Shown: positions 51,688 to 61,755, numbered from the stretch's first letter. The stretch: 64,000 nt of DNA from Prorocentrum cordatum (GCA_963575745.1 CAUYUJ010008546.1:371969-435968); one strand, 5' to 3'. The notes: generated by a model from the sequence alone, not told the origin. Made by a program: numbers and translations.

Positions 51688-52089
51688 GGGCGGCGAGGGT
51701 TGCCGGGGCGCCGTAGTGGTCTCCCCTTGCAGGTTACCCGCCGATGTATTGCAACCGCGCATGCACTTAGCGGTCAGGTCATCCTAATTTTTTGTGATAT
51801 CCGTTCTTGCGCCATTTTCTGCTGATGCGCCGTGTAGGCGCGGCTTCTTCCAGTCCAGTCCGGGTAGTGGTCTCCAACTGGTTGGCGCATTCTCTATCTG
51901 GCGATCGTGATACTGGAGAAAAGGCGCCTCTGGCCCGAGGTGTCCCCAGGTAACCTCCAGAAATGACTCGCGCTCGTCGCGCCAGCACACGTGTCGGCAG
52001 GGCGTGCCAGGTTTTTCCCCCTGACGCGTCCTCGCCGCTCATGACCCTGAAGCTTGAAATTTCCAACAGGTACACGGATGGAGGCAAGG
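51688..52089. other. No gene seen
   Basis: 3' flank of the preceding gene. No polyadenylation-type signal can be assigned. Confidence 0.4.
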
Positions 52090-52235
52090 ATGGGGGACGT
52101 GTCGTTTTCAGAACGATCATCTCGCTCCAGCGCCGTGCGCATTCGTTTCGAAACCTTTCAACAAGTTGCGAGGATAGAGGGTTTTCCGTTTTCAAGATGT
52201 GGTTCTCGCCTTAGCATCGTTCACATGTGTTTATC
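52090..52235 (-). repeat. ~64-bp minisatellite, locus 2 (inverted)
   Basis: The minus strand reads GATGCTAAGGCGAGAACCAC, ATCTTGAAAAC, GAAACGAATGCGCACGGCGC and GGAGCGAGATGATCG, which align with the units at 48115-48500. Confidence 0.75.
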
Positions 52236-52880
52236 AAGCAAAATGCCTGGACGTAGCGCGGTCCCATTGAAAGCCGCCTTGCAGGATTACGCACGTCTCG
52301 GGTAAGTTGAAAGGGATGGTTGTGTGCGTTTGTGCGTGTGTGTTGGTGTGTGTAGTGGTTGTGTGTCCCCCCTGGTAGTGTGCATAGTGTTTCTATCCAC
52401 GGTCTTCCATTGTAAAGCTATGGACGTGGCTAACCCCAACCCCTTTAGGGGTGCCCCCACTGGCGCTTCTGGGGGAGAAGATCTGGTGGGTGCGCTTCGT
52501 GGTGCCTCTGGGTGGGCGTCGTACGGGTCTTCTTCCGTGGTCTCGGCTTGGATTGGGAGCGGGAGTGCACAACCCCTCCGGGGCGAATCGACGGCGGGGG
52601 CGGTTGGGTCCTCGGGCCTTTCCCCTGCCTCGCGCTCCGAGAGGGCAGGCGGCTGCGCCTCTGGCCCCGGCGAGTCGCACAGGGCGCCTTCGGACACGCG
52701 TCGTCGGATGGAGCTCCTATAGGGCCCTCAGAACACGGACCGGCCGACCAGGTGTCAGAGACGATTGGTGCGCATCAGGAGATGGAAGACGGTTCAGAAG
52801 GCGATGAAGTCTCCAGCGAAACGGTGTCGTGCTTTCTATCGCTTGTCTCTGTTGAGGAAGTCTCGAGCGAAACGCGTGCG
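52236..52880. other. Leader region of element C, no domain recognised
   Basis: Open frames (for example 52324-52722) are Gly/Ser/Arg-rich and unrecognised. If element C had an ORF1 or 5' UTR it should lie here. Confidence 0.4.
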
Positions 52881-53865
52881 TAAAGGCTCGGAGGAGATCT
52901 TCCTCCGGGGAGGAACCTGGAACACGCGCAAACTTGGATCGAGTCGTGGGTTAAGCCATCGCAACTCAAGCTTGAGTGCTTTTTGCAACTGATGGAAGCT
53001 CGTAGGTGGGAGTTTGGCATGTTCACGGACGTCAATTTTTATCAGAATGGCGTCCGGGAGTATGATGTTGGGACAGAGGCATGGACATTTGTCATTCGGG
53101 ACAAAGTGTGTGTGGTGCTGAATCAACGCCTTACGGCATTATGGAGGGAGGGAGGATCGAGGGTACTCGTTAGGGGGAAGTGGGATAGGAAGGGGGTGCG
53201 GGTCATGGGTGGGGGTTGTGTTGCCCCGGGAGGGCCAACGTCGTGGACTCTCCTTGGTTGCTTGTTACGCCCCCGTCTTGGGCACCGCCAGTGAGGAAGC
53301 CAGAGACGCCTTCAACGAGGAATTGCGGCACGTGGAATCACGTGTGCGAGCGCACAACAACTTACTCATCGTTGGAGGGGACTTCAATGCTGAAGTTGGG
53401 CGCCCGGGAGGAGGGGGGGAGGAGGAGGAGGAGGAGGAGGAGGAGGAGGAGGATTTGTCTCAAGTTATTGGGTCCCACGGCACGGCCCGCCGGAGTGCGA
53501 CCGGCTCCGACCTGCTCTCCCTATGCTCGTCGGTGCCGCTCTTTGTGCTGAGCACGGCGTATGCGCAACGAGAACCAGCCACTTGGTGGCACCCGCGTTT
53601 CAGGACGGGGCACCAACTTGACCATGTTTTGGTCCGGCCGCGCGATCGGCGTCACTTCGCGGATTGCAAGTCCCTGCACTTTGGTGCTGAGGGGGGACCG
53701 CGTCGCTGCAGCAAAGACCATCGCGAAGACGACGCAGACGGCGCAACCGGACCGCGGCACCGACAGTCAGGGAGGACGGGGTCATCGCGTGGGCGTCGTG
53801 CACCGACCACGACCCGGTCGAGGTGGGGGTGCGCCTGCAGGGGCGCTGGCCGGCCCCGCGCCGGG
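52880..53865 (+). pseudogene. Element C: APE-type endonuclease
   Basis: Read across frames: RGGTWNTRKLG (first conserved block, ~52905); frame change; LKLECFLQLMEARRWEFGMF, TDVNFYQNGVREYDV; frame change near 53215; SLVACYAPVLGTAS, HNNLLIVGGDFNAEVG (G-D-F-N catalytic block, ~53365-53400); a Gly/Glu tract from a GGA repeat (53412-53452); then FRTGHQLDHVLVRP (LDHV block); frame change near 53698; and ASCTDHDPVEVGVRLQ (terminal D-H block). These are the hallmark blocks of APE endonucleases that nick the target for target-primed reverse transcription. Confidence 0.85.
53412..53452 (+). repeat. In-frame GGA microsatellite inside the element C endonuclease
   Basis: Encodes GGGGEEEEEEEEEEEDL right after the GDFNAEVG catalytic block. 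Confidence 0.9.
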
Positions 53866-56021
53866 GCCCCAACACTAGGCCCCCCACCCCCAACTACGCG
53901 GGCCTGCTGGGGCCCTCCGAAAGTGCTCAGACAAAAAGAGACCAGTTTGCAGCCAGGATGACGCAGATGTTGAGGAATTTAGAGACGCAGGCTGACTGGA
54001 AGGAAATCTGCCGGGTCGCAAGGGAGGCGGGGCTTGAGGTCCTCGGTCCACGGGAGCGGCGACACCAAATCCCTTGGCTGCAGGGGCATGAGTCGGAGAA
54101 GAAGGCGCTGGACGCCGCGGTGTCTGAGGCGGTTTCCGCGTGGAGAAGTGCACCGGAAGGAGAGCGGGAAAGGACACTTGTGGCCAAGCGCAAGGCGAAC
54201 CGTGACCGTCGGAGGCAGCTCCGGCAGTGGGAGCGGGCGTACTGGAAAGTTGTCGGCGAACGGGCCTCCGCTGCCTCCCATAGCGGGGATCAGGGCGAGT
54301 TGTTTCGGCTCTTCCGTGACCTGCGCCTCCGGCGAGGCGACCGAGGGGACTCTGGCCGCTGGACAACGGAGCGGGCGGAGCATGAGAGGGAGCTTTGGAG
54401 AGCTCACTTTGAAGCTATTTCGGGGGATGTGGGTATAGTGGCAGAGCACGTATGGCGATCGGTACAAGCAGTCCCCGTCTCGGCGGAGTGGCTTGACTCC
54501 CCTCCCACTGATATAGAACTCGATGCATGTGTGCGCAAAATGCAAACTGGCCGCCAGCCGGGAGATGACGGATTTGTGGCGGAGGCACTTAAATTCGGGG
54601 GCGCAGAGTTGCGCAGCCGAGTCTTTGAGATCGTCCGCGCTATGTGGACTAGGGCAGTCCAGGCAGACCCTGGGGAGGAGGGCACAACGTGGCCGGAAGA
54701 ATGGCAAGTGGGCCTTGTCGTCCCCCTGTGGAAAAACAAAGGCAATCGCAAAGACAAGAATGCGTGGCGCGGGATAACCCTGCTGTCAGTCGGGTCCAAA
54801 CTATTAGCTCGAATTGTGGCTTTTCGCCTCTCCCAATGGCCAGAAGGATTTATAGGGGAGGAGCAATCGGGATTCCGCCGGGGCAGAGGGACAGATGATG
54901 CGCTGCAAGTTACGCGCCGGTTAATTGAGGAAGCCGCGGCCTTGCGAACGGGCGATATAGTGGCATTCGCGTTCTTCGACATTGAGAAGGCATACCCTAG
55001 GGTGTGCCGCCCGGCGCTGTGGCGGCTGATGGGTCACCGTGGATGCCCCCCGGGATTCTTGAACGTCTGCAGAGCCTTACACGAGCATACGGGATACCGA
55101 GTGCGCGTGCTAGGCGGCCTGTCCTCCACGTGGTTCCCCGCGCGGGGGCTCCGGGAGGGGTGCCCTTCGAGCTCCCCCTTGTTCAATATTTATCACGACG
55201 CAGTACTAAAGGATTTCCGAGGCTGGCGGAAACGGGCGGCTGAGGAGGCAGGAGCCACGCCGGGAGTGCCTTGGACGTACCTGATTGATGGGCGGCTCGG
55301 GAAGAGCGCGCGGACTAGGGGGCAGGGACGAGGGGGGGGAGGCTGGGCGAATAGAAAGAAGCACACGGCAATCGGAGACATAGGTTTCGCGGATGATACG
55401 ACGCTGGCTGGGTTCTTAGGGGAGATGCAGACCGCAGAGCCGTTGCTGGAAAAAACAATGACCGATTGGGAAGAGAAAAGCAACCCAGGAAAAAAGGAGA
55501 GGCTTTTGGTAAGCGGCAAATGGAGAGCTCCTTATGATGTGCGGCGGCAGCACGAGGTTCAGTCCCTGCGCCACTTGGGGGGCATTCACCACGAGACGGG
55601 CCGTTGGGCGGCGGGCGCGACTAAGAGGGTGCAGGTTGGCAACACACTGGCGCGATCAATAGCGAAGGCCTGGGCGGTGGGCACGTCCCACGGTCGCGGC
55701 CGCGGAAGCGGCGTGTCAATTACGACGAGGTTGCACGTGATGCAAACGTGCATGGTCGCGGCCATCACTGCAGGGTGTCGTTCTCGCACATGGGCTCGCC
55801 AGGATTTCGCGCGTCTTCAGAGAGTGGTCCGCCGCTCGTTTTTCGACGCGGGAGCGCCGCATTTCGGATGCCGCCATGTACAAGGCCGCGCAATGGCGCA
55901 CGGTGGAAGACACGATCACCCGCTTATCTCTCCAGTGGCTGGGACATGTTGCCCGCGTGCCCGTGTGGCGGGTCCCGAAGCAGGTATTATTTGGCCGGTT
56001 GGACGCCAGACGTGGCGGTGA
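53823..56021 (+). CDS. Element C: reverse transcriptase
   Basis: 732 open codons; the functional sequence ends at about 55858, after which the frame is wrong. An N-terminal Arg-rich linker is followed by the fingers region (KMQTGRQPGDDGFVAEALKF), WPEEWQVGLVVPLWKNKGN, WRGITLLSVGSKLLARIVAF, and GEEQSGFRRGRGTDDAL. Catalytic motif A is FFDIEKAYPRV (FFD at residues ~384-386), motif B is REGCPSSSPLFNI, and motif C is GFADDTTLAG (FADD at ~522-525). KKERLLVSGKW and LRHLGG follow. All three catalytic Asp are present. Copies its own RNA at the nicked target. The Met is not a natural start; the frame continues upstream into the endonuclease end. Confidence 0.9.
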   Translation: MGVRLQGRWPAPRRGPNTRPPTPNYAGLLGPSESAQTKRDQFAARMTQMLRNLETQADWKEICRVAREAGLEVLGPRERRHQIPWLQGHESEKKALDAAVSEAVSAWRSAPEGERERTLVAKRKANRDRRRQLRQWERAYWKVVGERASAASHSGDQGELFRLFRDLRLRRGDRGDSGRWTTERAEHERELWRAHFEAISGDVGIVAEHVWRSVQAVPVSAEWLDSPPTDIELDACVRKMQTGRQPGDDGFVAEALKFGGAELRSRVFEIVRAMWTRAVQADPGEEGTTWPEEWQVGLVVPLWKNKGNRKDKNAWRGITLLSVGSKLLARIVAFRLSQWPEGFIGEEQSGFRRGRGTDDALQVTRRLIEEAAALRTGDIVAFAFFDIEKAYPRVCRPALWRLMGHRGCPPGFLNVCRALHEHTGYRVRVLGGLSSTWFPARGLREGCPSSSPLFNIYHDAVLKDFRGWRKRAAEEAGATPGVPWTYLIDGRLGKSARTRGQGRGGGGWANRKKHTAIGDIGFADDTTLAGFLGEMQTAEPLLEKTMTDWEEKSNPGKKERLLVSGKWRAPYDVRRQHEVQSLRHLGGIHHETGRWAAGATKRVQVGNTLARSIAKAWAVGTSHGRGRGSGVSITTRLHVMQTCMVAAITAGCRSRTWARQDFARLQRVVRRSFFDAGAPHFGCRHVQGRAMAHGGRHDHPLISPVAGTCCPRARVAGPEAGIIWPVGRQTWR

Positions 56022-56115
56022 GGACCACAGCAGCCCTCGCGCCCAGACCGTTTTCCTTCGGAAGGGCATTCGTCGGATTGAGATCCACGAGATCGATTGG
56101 TTCCGCCGGGCTTAA
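55858..56115 (+). pseudogene. Element C: post-RT segment in a shifted frame
   Basis: AAMYKAAQWRTVEDTITRLS, LQWLGHVARVPVWRVPKQVL, FGRLDARRGGED. The WLGHVAR...PKQ.LFG signature is common after the RT domain of non-LTR elements. It is in a different frame from the RT and ends in a stop at 56113-56115. Confidence 0.85.
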
Positions 56116-56139
56116 AATAGGAAGGGCTGGAAGCGCAAA

Positions 56140-56754
56140 GTGGATGCAGCTTTTCCGGCGGGTGTCTCCAGCGATGAGCACAACCGCGCCCTCAACAGAT
56201 GGACGCCGGGTCGGCCCCTCCCGTCGCCGCCCGCCAGGGCCGGGGCCCCCGGGGGCCCTCCTCCGCCTCCTCCTCCCCCTCCCCCTTTTCCTCCCCCTCC
56301 CCCGGCCCCTCCCTCTCCCCCTCTGGCGGACGACGACGAGTACTGCTGCCTGGTGTGCCGACGGGTGTTCGACAAGGGCAACCAGCTGCAGTACCACTAT
56401 GATGAGGCACACTCGGTGCGGGATCCCCACCTGGCCACGAGCATCTCCCACCGGTGTCCGGATTGCAAGGAATACCTGGGATGTGATGTTCGGAGGCACA
56501 AGCCTTCCTGTCCGGCCAGGCTGGAGCTCCGGGACGCCCTCCAGACACGGGACGGGGTATACCTGCCAGTTGTCATGGGACCGCACGCACCGGAGCCGGC
56601 TGCTTGGTGGGTAGCGACCGACGGGTCGGGCAAGGACGGGGAGGCGGGCTGGGGGGTAGTGATCTGGCGGGTTACGGATCCGAGCCTTCCAGGTATGGTC
56701 CCGGACTACGTGCTTCATGAGTCGAGCGTGGGATCACCGATGGTTTGGAGCTAG
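56140..56754 (+). pseudogene. Element C: zinc fingers and start of RNase H
   Basis: After a Pro-rich linker comes CLVCRRVFDKGNQLQYHYDE then AH, a classical C-x2-C-x12-H-x4-H finger, and HRCPDCKEYLGCDVRRHKPS then C, a second Cys/His group. WWVATDGSGKDGEAGWGVVI carries the first RNase H Asp. The frame is lost near 56745 and RNase H continues in another frame. Confidence 0.85.
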
Positions 56755-57163
56755 GGGCCAAATTAATAATACGGCGGAATTATCGGCTATTGGCGAACTC
56801 ATGAAGTGGCTTTTGGATGAAGCACCAGACGGAGGCCACGTACCCGTGCACATTCGGTATGATTCGGAATACGCAGCGAACATAGCGCGGGGGCTATGGC
56901 AGGTGAAGTCAAACGAGGAACTTGCGGGCGCCGTGCAAGAGCTTACAGCGCGTGTAGTGGAGAGACGCAGTCTAACTTGGGAACATGCGTATGGGCACAC
57001 AGGCGCTCATGACAACGAGCTGGCAGACAGAGCGGCGGATCTAGGTGGGCGCGGGTATTCTTCTCGTCAATCAGCCCGGTGGATGGCGACCCCTCCTGAG
57101 GTGGCCGAGCTGCAATGGAACGAGGTGGATTATTGCAAGAAATGCAGCATAAAAGGTGCTTAG
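56717..57163 (+). pseudogene. Element C: remainder of RNase H
   Basis: INNTAELSAIGELMKWLLDE (Glu), VHIRYDSEYAANIARG (Asp) and HAYGHTGAHDNELADRAADL (His and final Asp) complete the RNase HI active site begun in the previous segment. A CKKC pair follows near the end. Confidence 0.9.
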
Positions 57164-57695
57164 CAAGGATCTGTACGGGCACATCGCGAGGTGCACTGTA
57201 GCGGGTTATGCCATACCGGCCGGAATGGCGAAATGTCGTAAATGCCTCACATATGCGAAGGAGGGGTGTCGCAAGGCACACGAATCCAAATGCAGGGGGG
57301 GTGACATTCTGAACCGGACATGCTCGAAGTGTGGCTTAGTCTACCCGCCGCCTCCCCCAGGAATGCTGCGTCGCCCTTTAGGCAACCGCGAGAAATGGTG
57401 TCGTGGGGGCGCCGCAGCGAAAGCAAAGGCCCAGGCCGTCGCGGTCGCGGCGGCGGCGGCGCCGGCGCCGCCCCCGCCCCCCGGGCCAGGTGCAGCTAAA
57501 GCGAAGGCGAAAGCCAAGCCGAAACCGAAACCGCCCGCGGGGGCCAAGAGAAAGGCGGGCCCGCCGGTCAAGGCCGCCCCGGCCAAGGCTGTTCCGGCCA
57601 GGGTTGCAGGTAAGGCGCGCGGGGCGATCGCCCAGGCCAAGGCAGCGCTTCGTCTCGCTGGTATTGCCCGGAGACGCCCGGCGGGAGCCGGATAA
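57156..57695 (+). pseudogene. Element C: Cys-rich and Lys/Ala-rich C-terminal tail
   Basis: CRKCLTYAKEGCRKAHESKC and CSKCGLVYPPPPPGM give a possible zinc-binding pair. A basic tail follows (AKAKAKAKPKPKPPAGAKRK, KAAPAKAVPARVAGKARG). It ends RRRPAGAG and a stop at 57693-57695. Lys/Ala tails of this kind, also seen in gene3 and the 63.5-64 kb gene, suggest nucleic-acid binding. Confidence 0.75.
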
Positions 57696-58634
57696 TCAGA
57701 TCTTGTTTCGTGTAGGAAATAGCGGTCTAGGGGGGGGGTGGGAGGGCGGGTGGGGGGGTGGCGGGCGGTCATAGGACCTTGCCACATTGTGCTTGCTATA
57801 TGGGCTTTCACAACCTGCAGCTGCCGGCAGCGCCCACGAGGCGATCTGTCACGAGCTGATGCCGGGCACGTCCCGATGCATCGGGGGCGGCCAGGACAGG
57901 GCTTGCCCTGTTCTTTGTTGTGCTAAAGTGAGTCACGAACTCACTTCCGGCCGCCCCCAAGCCCCACTGCAGGGGGGCAGGTGTATACTTGGATCGTCGC
58001 CCTGTTTAGTATGTTGATTGGGGAGATAAATGTTTTTAGGGCGGTTCTATCTGGTATGGGATCCTGGATGATAAGTTCGCTGTGACAAGCCCTACCCAAA
58101 CCGGACAAGCCCAGTTACAAACAGGTTTCCAGATCGGTCCTAACTTGTTTAGGGCGTCTCCCGCAAACTAGGCTAACCAGGTTACAGCCATGGTAGTTCC
58201 AGGATCGCCGCGGCAGATTCAGCAGCAAATCCCTTGATTTCAGGCCGAAAACCCTTGGGGGGGGCTAGTAGAATCAGGAGCAAGGCAAGCTGAATGTAGC
58301 GACGGGAGTCAGAGGGGCCTGAGGGGCAGAAGAGGGGGGGGAGAAGGAGGAGGAAGAGAAGGAAAAGGAAGAGGAGGAGGGACAGGAGGAGAACGAGGAG
58401 GAGGAGGCTGAGGAAGAGCAGGAGAAGCGGAAAAAGGAGGAGGAGGAAGGGAGGAGGGCGGTCTCGGTTTGTCATGGCAGCGGAACCACCTTGCTAGCGC
58501 AGTGCCCCCTGCGCGGACTTCAACGTCAACGGGCTCGATTGCAGACAGGCAAAATGCACATCACTCATAGCACTCCCATCCCTTCCCCTGTGCATATATA
58601 GCTACTCCCCCTGACGTTCTACCACCCACTGAAA
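57696..58634. other. 3' flank of element C; GGA tract
   Basis: G-rich runs at 57731-57770; GGA/GAA-rich tract at about 58337-58460. No gene and no clear poly(A) end of element C was seen. Confidence 0.5.
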
Positions 58635-59570
58635 CTAATTCATTTTCGCCTTCCTCTCAAACTTAGGAGGGGGCAAAATCTGAGAAACGTGACCGAGAGC
58701 GCACGGCCAGTAAATGCATGATTCGATCAGCATCGACATGTCTACCAGATGAGTATCGTCCCGACGCTCACACCTGGCGACGTTGTTCCCTTGGTGCACA
58801 AGAGGCCACGCCGAGACGCACGTCAAAAGCGACCCCGCAACCGCAACATGGAAGTTGACCTTGCCAAAGCAAACCTGAAATTGGTCATCCAGGAACGCCG
58901 CTACGTCCCCAACCTGAATTGCCCGAGCGTTCACCTGAGCAGCCTTGGCTGCAACGATTGGCACGCCCCGAAAAACAGGCATAGTCTCCCGCATCACCTC
59001 GGTCAGAGCTTTACTGGCATTCCGAGGGTTGAGCAAACCACACTTCAAAAACTCCCTACTGATATCGTGCAAAGACTGGCAAGTGCAATCTTCTAAGAGC
59101 CCCTTATCATAGTTACCAGTATTGTGCCGAGCGTTTGCATACCTTTTGGCGACCCTGTGCTTACGCTCATGCGTAAACGTTGCCAACAAACAAGCATGGC
59201 GCACGTATTGCGATGGAAGATGGAGAGCCCAATGATGCTTGGGCAGCCAAAGGCTGCTGCCGTAGGCATCCTTGTGGGCCTCAAGATGTGAGACAATTGC
59301 ATCTGCCAGCTCATTGCCGCTGACGACTCGAGAGTTTGCCACGTTGAGAAGCCCGACCACTGAACACAACAACTTAGCACTCGTGACCTCTGGAATGCAA
59401 ATGCCATCCTTGACGACATCTCGGAGAAACTTGTGAACGAGAGGCGCCGCGCTCATCTGCTCGCTCGCACGCCCTCCAGGAGCACCATCCTCAAAACGCG
59501 AAGGGCAAGCCCTCTCCGACGCAACCCCTCCCCCGCCCCCTCTGCGGGGGAGGGGGGGGGGGAGAGTGAT

Positions 59571-59606
<36 letters not shown>

Positions 59607-61176
59607 AATGCCGAGGGATAGGGGAACACGTGAAGGAATGGGTTGGTGGTGCATGTTGTCTTTTCCCCCGAGTCCGTGTGTTTCCTGCACGCCGCTTTCC
59701 CAGTGCCGTACGCCCCTGGCCATTCCCAATTTTGCAAATGCTTGTCGAGTGCTAACCCCCCGAAACCATGGGGCGCCAACTTTTTCAGCAAAGCTGTGAG
59801 TTCTACGTGAAACAACCCTTTCACCAAATAAATGTGCATGTAATCCCAGGCGAGCACCTCTGGAATGTCAATGCTAAGGCTGGGCTCCTGAAGCATCCCT
59901 GTGGGCGCCCAATTGAATCCGAGTGTCCTCTGGCGTTCTAGCAACTCTGAGTTCGTGCCCGAGGCCGCGATTTCCCTGGGGCGCTGCTGGATCCCATAGA
60001 TGGACGCCTTCGTATGGAGGTCAAACAAGGCCACGTCTGTGGTGAGCGCATCGACGCAGTGCCCCGAAAGATCTGGGAGCCAACTCGAAAACTTGTTGAG
60101 CACATTCTTGCATGGTAAACAAGTTTTGTGCCCAGCTGCCCCCTGGGCTTGGAGGCTGAACTTACGCCCGCGCTCGTCGGCGAGCAAGGCGGCAATGTCC
60201 CCGTGGACTAGCCGAGGCCCCCTGTCTTCACCAAGACGCAATACTACCCCATCCCGCAGGTCTGGTCGATTGACCCCTCGGCCCAAGAACTGGAGCAATA
60301 TAACTTTCATGACCTCGGACATCCCCCCTGGAAACTTATGCTCCTCTGTCGAACGAATGCAACATGCCGTGAACCGCAGCTCCTCAGCGCAGAGCATGGG
60401 GAAATCGAATTGCTTTACCTGGGAGGGGGGCGCAAAACCAATGGCAACGATCCGGCCCCAGGTACCCGCAACAACAGCCAAATAAACGCTCTCTCTCTCT
60501 CTCTCCTACTCTCTTTCTCTCCCTCCCTCTCTCTCTCTCTCTTCTCTCCCGCTCTCTCTCTCTCTCTCTCTCCTCCTCTCTCGTCTTCCCATTCCTCCAT
60601 TCCTTCCTCCCTCATGTCCTCTCCTTCGTTCCCCTATCTTTCTCTCGCTGCTCCCTCTCTCATCTCACCTCTACGTCGTTCTCATCCCTCTCCCTCCCTC
60701 TCGGCTCACTCGTTCTCCCCTCCCCTCTCCACCCTCCTCCTTCGATCCACATCCCCCCTCGCTCTCCCCCTCTCTATCTCTTTCTCTCACGGCTCTCTCT
60801 CTCCCTCCCCCCTTCCTCCCTCCCTCCATCCCCCCCCTTCATCCGTCCCCTCGCGCCTCTCTCTCTCTCTCTCTCTCTCTCCTCTCTCTATCTCTCTCTC
60901 TTTCTCTCTCTCTTCTTTTTTCTCTCTCTCTCCCTCTCTCTCGTCTCTCTCTCTCGCTCTCTCTCTCTCCTCCTTCTCCTCTCTCTCTCTTCTCTCTCTC
61001 TCTCTCTCTCTTTCTCCTTCTCTTTCGTGCTAAGCGCCCTACTCATCTCTCTCTCTCTTCTCTCTCTCTACTCGATTCTCTCTCTCGCCTCTCTCTCTCG
61101 TCTCTCTCTCTCTCTCTCTCGTCATCTCTCTCTCGTCTCTCTCTCTCTCTCTCACTCTCTCTCTCTCTCTCGCTCA

Positions 61177-61242
<66 letters not shown>

Positions 61243-61755
61243 GCTCTCCTCTCCCCCTCTCTCGTTCGCTCCCCCTCTCCGCTCGCCCACGCCCCGATGC
61301 TCCCTCGGCGTTGCGCCCCCGCAGAGGACCGCCCAATACACGCACTGCACTTTGCGCGCGTTGTGCTCGGCCAAAGGGTTCCCTGGGGTGACCTCGTTAC
61401 AGTGCGCGTAAACGTCCAACTTGTTTTTCGACGAGTCCAATACTGACTTCAAGAGCCCGCTGAAATATCCCGATTGCTTCGACGCGGCCTCGAGCCATCC
61501 GAAAGGGCGTTGGACCCAAAGCTCCAATGGGGCGGCGTCCTTCACGGGCACAACGACCTTCTGAACTAATGGGCCGAACGACGTCATCTGGTTGGCGATC
61601 TTCGCCCTGTCCCGTGCGAAGGATGCGGGGGAGAACGCGCCGGGGAGCCCCTCATTCTTGATTTGGTCCATGAGTTTCGCCATGCCAGATGCTGTGACGA
61701 AAGACGACTTGCCAATCATCGATAGCCGAGAGCGCTTTTGGGGCGGGTGTGACAT
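58635..61755 (-). CDS. Transposase-like protein, three exons, 676 codons
   Basis: Exons on the minus strand: 61755-61330 (142 codons), 60418-59691 (242 codons + 2 nt), 59511-58635 (1 nt + 291 codons and stop). Both introns are GT-AG, and splicing leaves one open frame. The model is set by co-linear alignment with gene4: YWA|VKQFDFPMLCAEEL against YWAIHNMGYPALSAEEV with no gap, and the Cys after KAA| against the Cys of ARNIC. The start MSHPPQKRSRLS matches MSGHTKRLKLSD. Blocks: FGPLVQ, CNEVTPGNPLAEHNARKVQC, FPGGMSEVM, GDIAALLADERGRKFSLQ, CLPC, WDYMHIYLVKGLFHVE, LQNWEWPGAYG, LWLPKHHWALHLPSQY, FTHERKHRVAKRYANARHN. It resembles DDE transposases of the tnp2/CACTA group in block order (CxxC, D-x-M-H, H..LH...ERKH). 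That is inference; a catalytic triad was not proven. No terminal repeats were identified. Confidence 0.8.
59512..59690 (-). other. Intron 2 of the transposase-like gene (G/C homopolymer)
   Basis: 179 bp, GT-AG, phase 2. It contains a 34-base G run on the plus strand (59571-59604), so the sense strand carries poly-C. Gene4 has no intron at this position. Confidence 0.75.
60419..61329 (-). other. Intron 1 of the transposase-like gene (CT microsatellite)
   Basis: 911 bp, GT-AG, phase 0. About 770 bp of it (60486-61255) is CT/TCTCC simple sequence on the plus strand, so GA on the sense strand. Gene4 reads straight across this position with the alignment in register. Confidence 0.8.
60486..61255 (+). 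repeat. (CT)n microsatellite tract
   Basis: About 770 bp of CT-dominated simple sequence, most regular at 61140-61240. Confidence 0.95.

Larger units (their letters stand above)
52880..57695 (+). mobile_element. Non-LTR retrotransposon C (APE, RT, zinc finger, RNase H)
   Basis: Domains in order: APE endonuclease, reverse transcriptase with FADD, WLGHVARV-type linker, C2H2 finger and a second Cys/His group, RNase H, then a Cys-rich and Lys/Ala-rich tail. It differs from elements A and B in RT motif C and finger type. At least seven frame changes are visible, yet almost every catalytic block is readable, pointing to a young but inactive copy or to indel errors in the assembly. Ends are not resolved. 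Confidence 0.9.

Noticed and set aside
61174-61345. Glu/Arg-repeat protein tail after YWAVLCGG
   Set aside because: It is intron 1 read through. Alignment with gene4 ends exactly at the GT donor at 61329.
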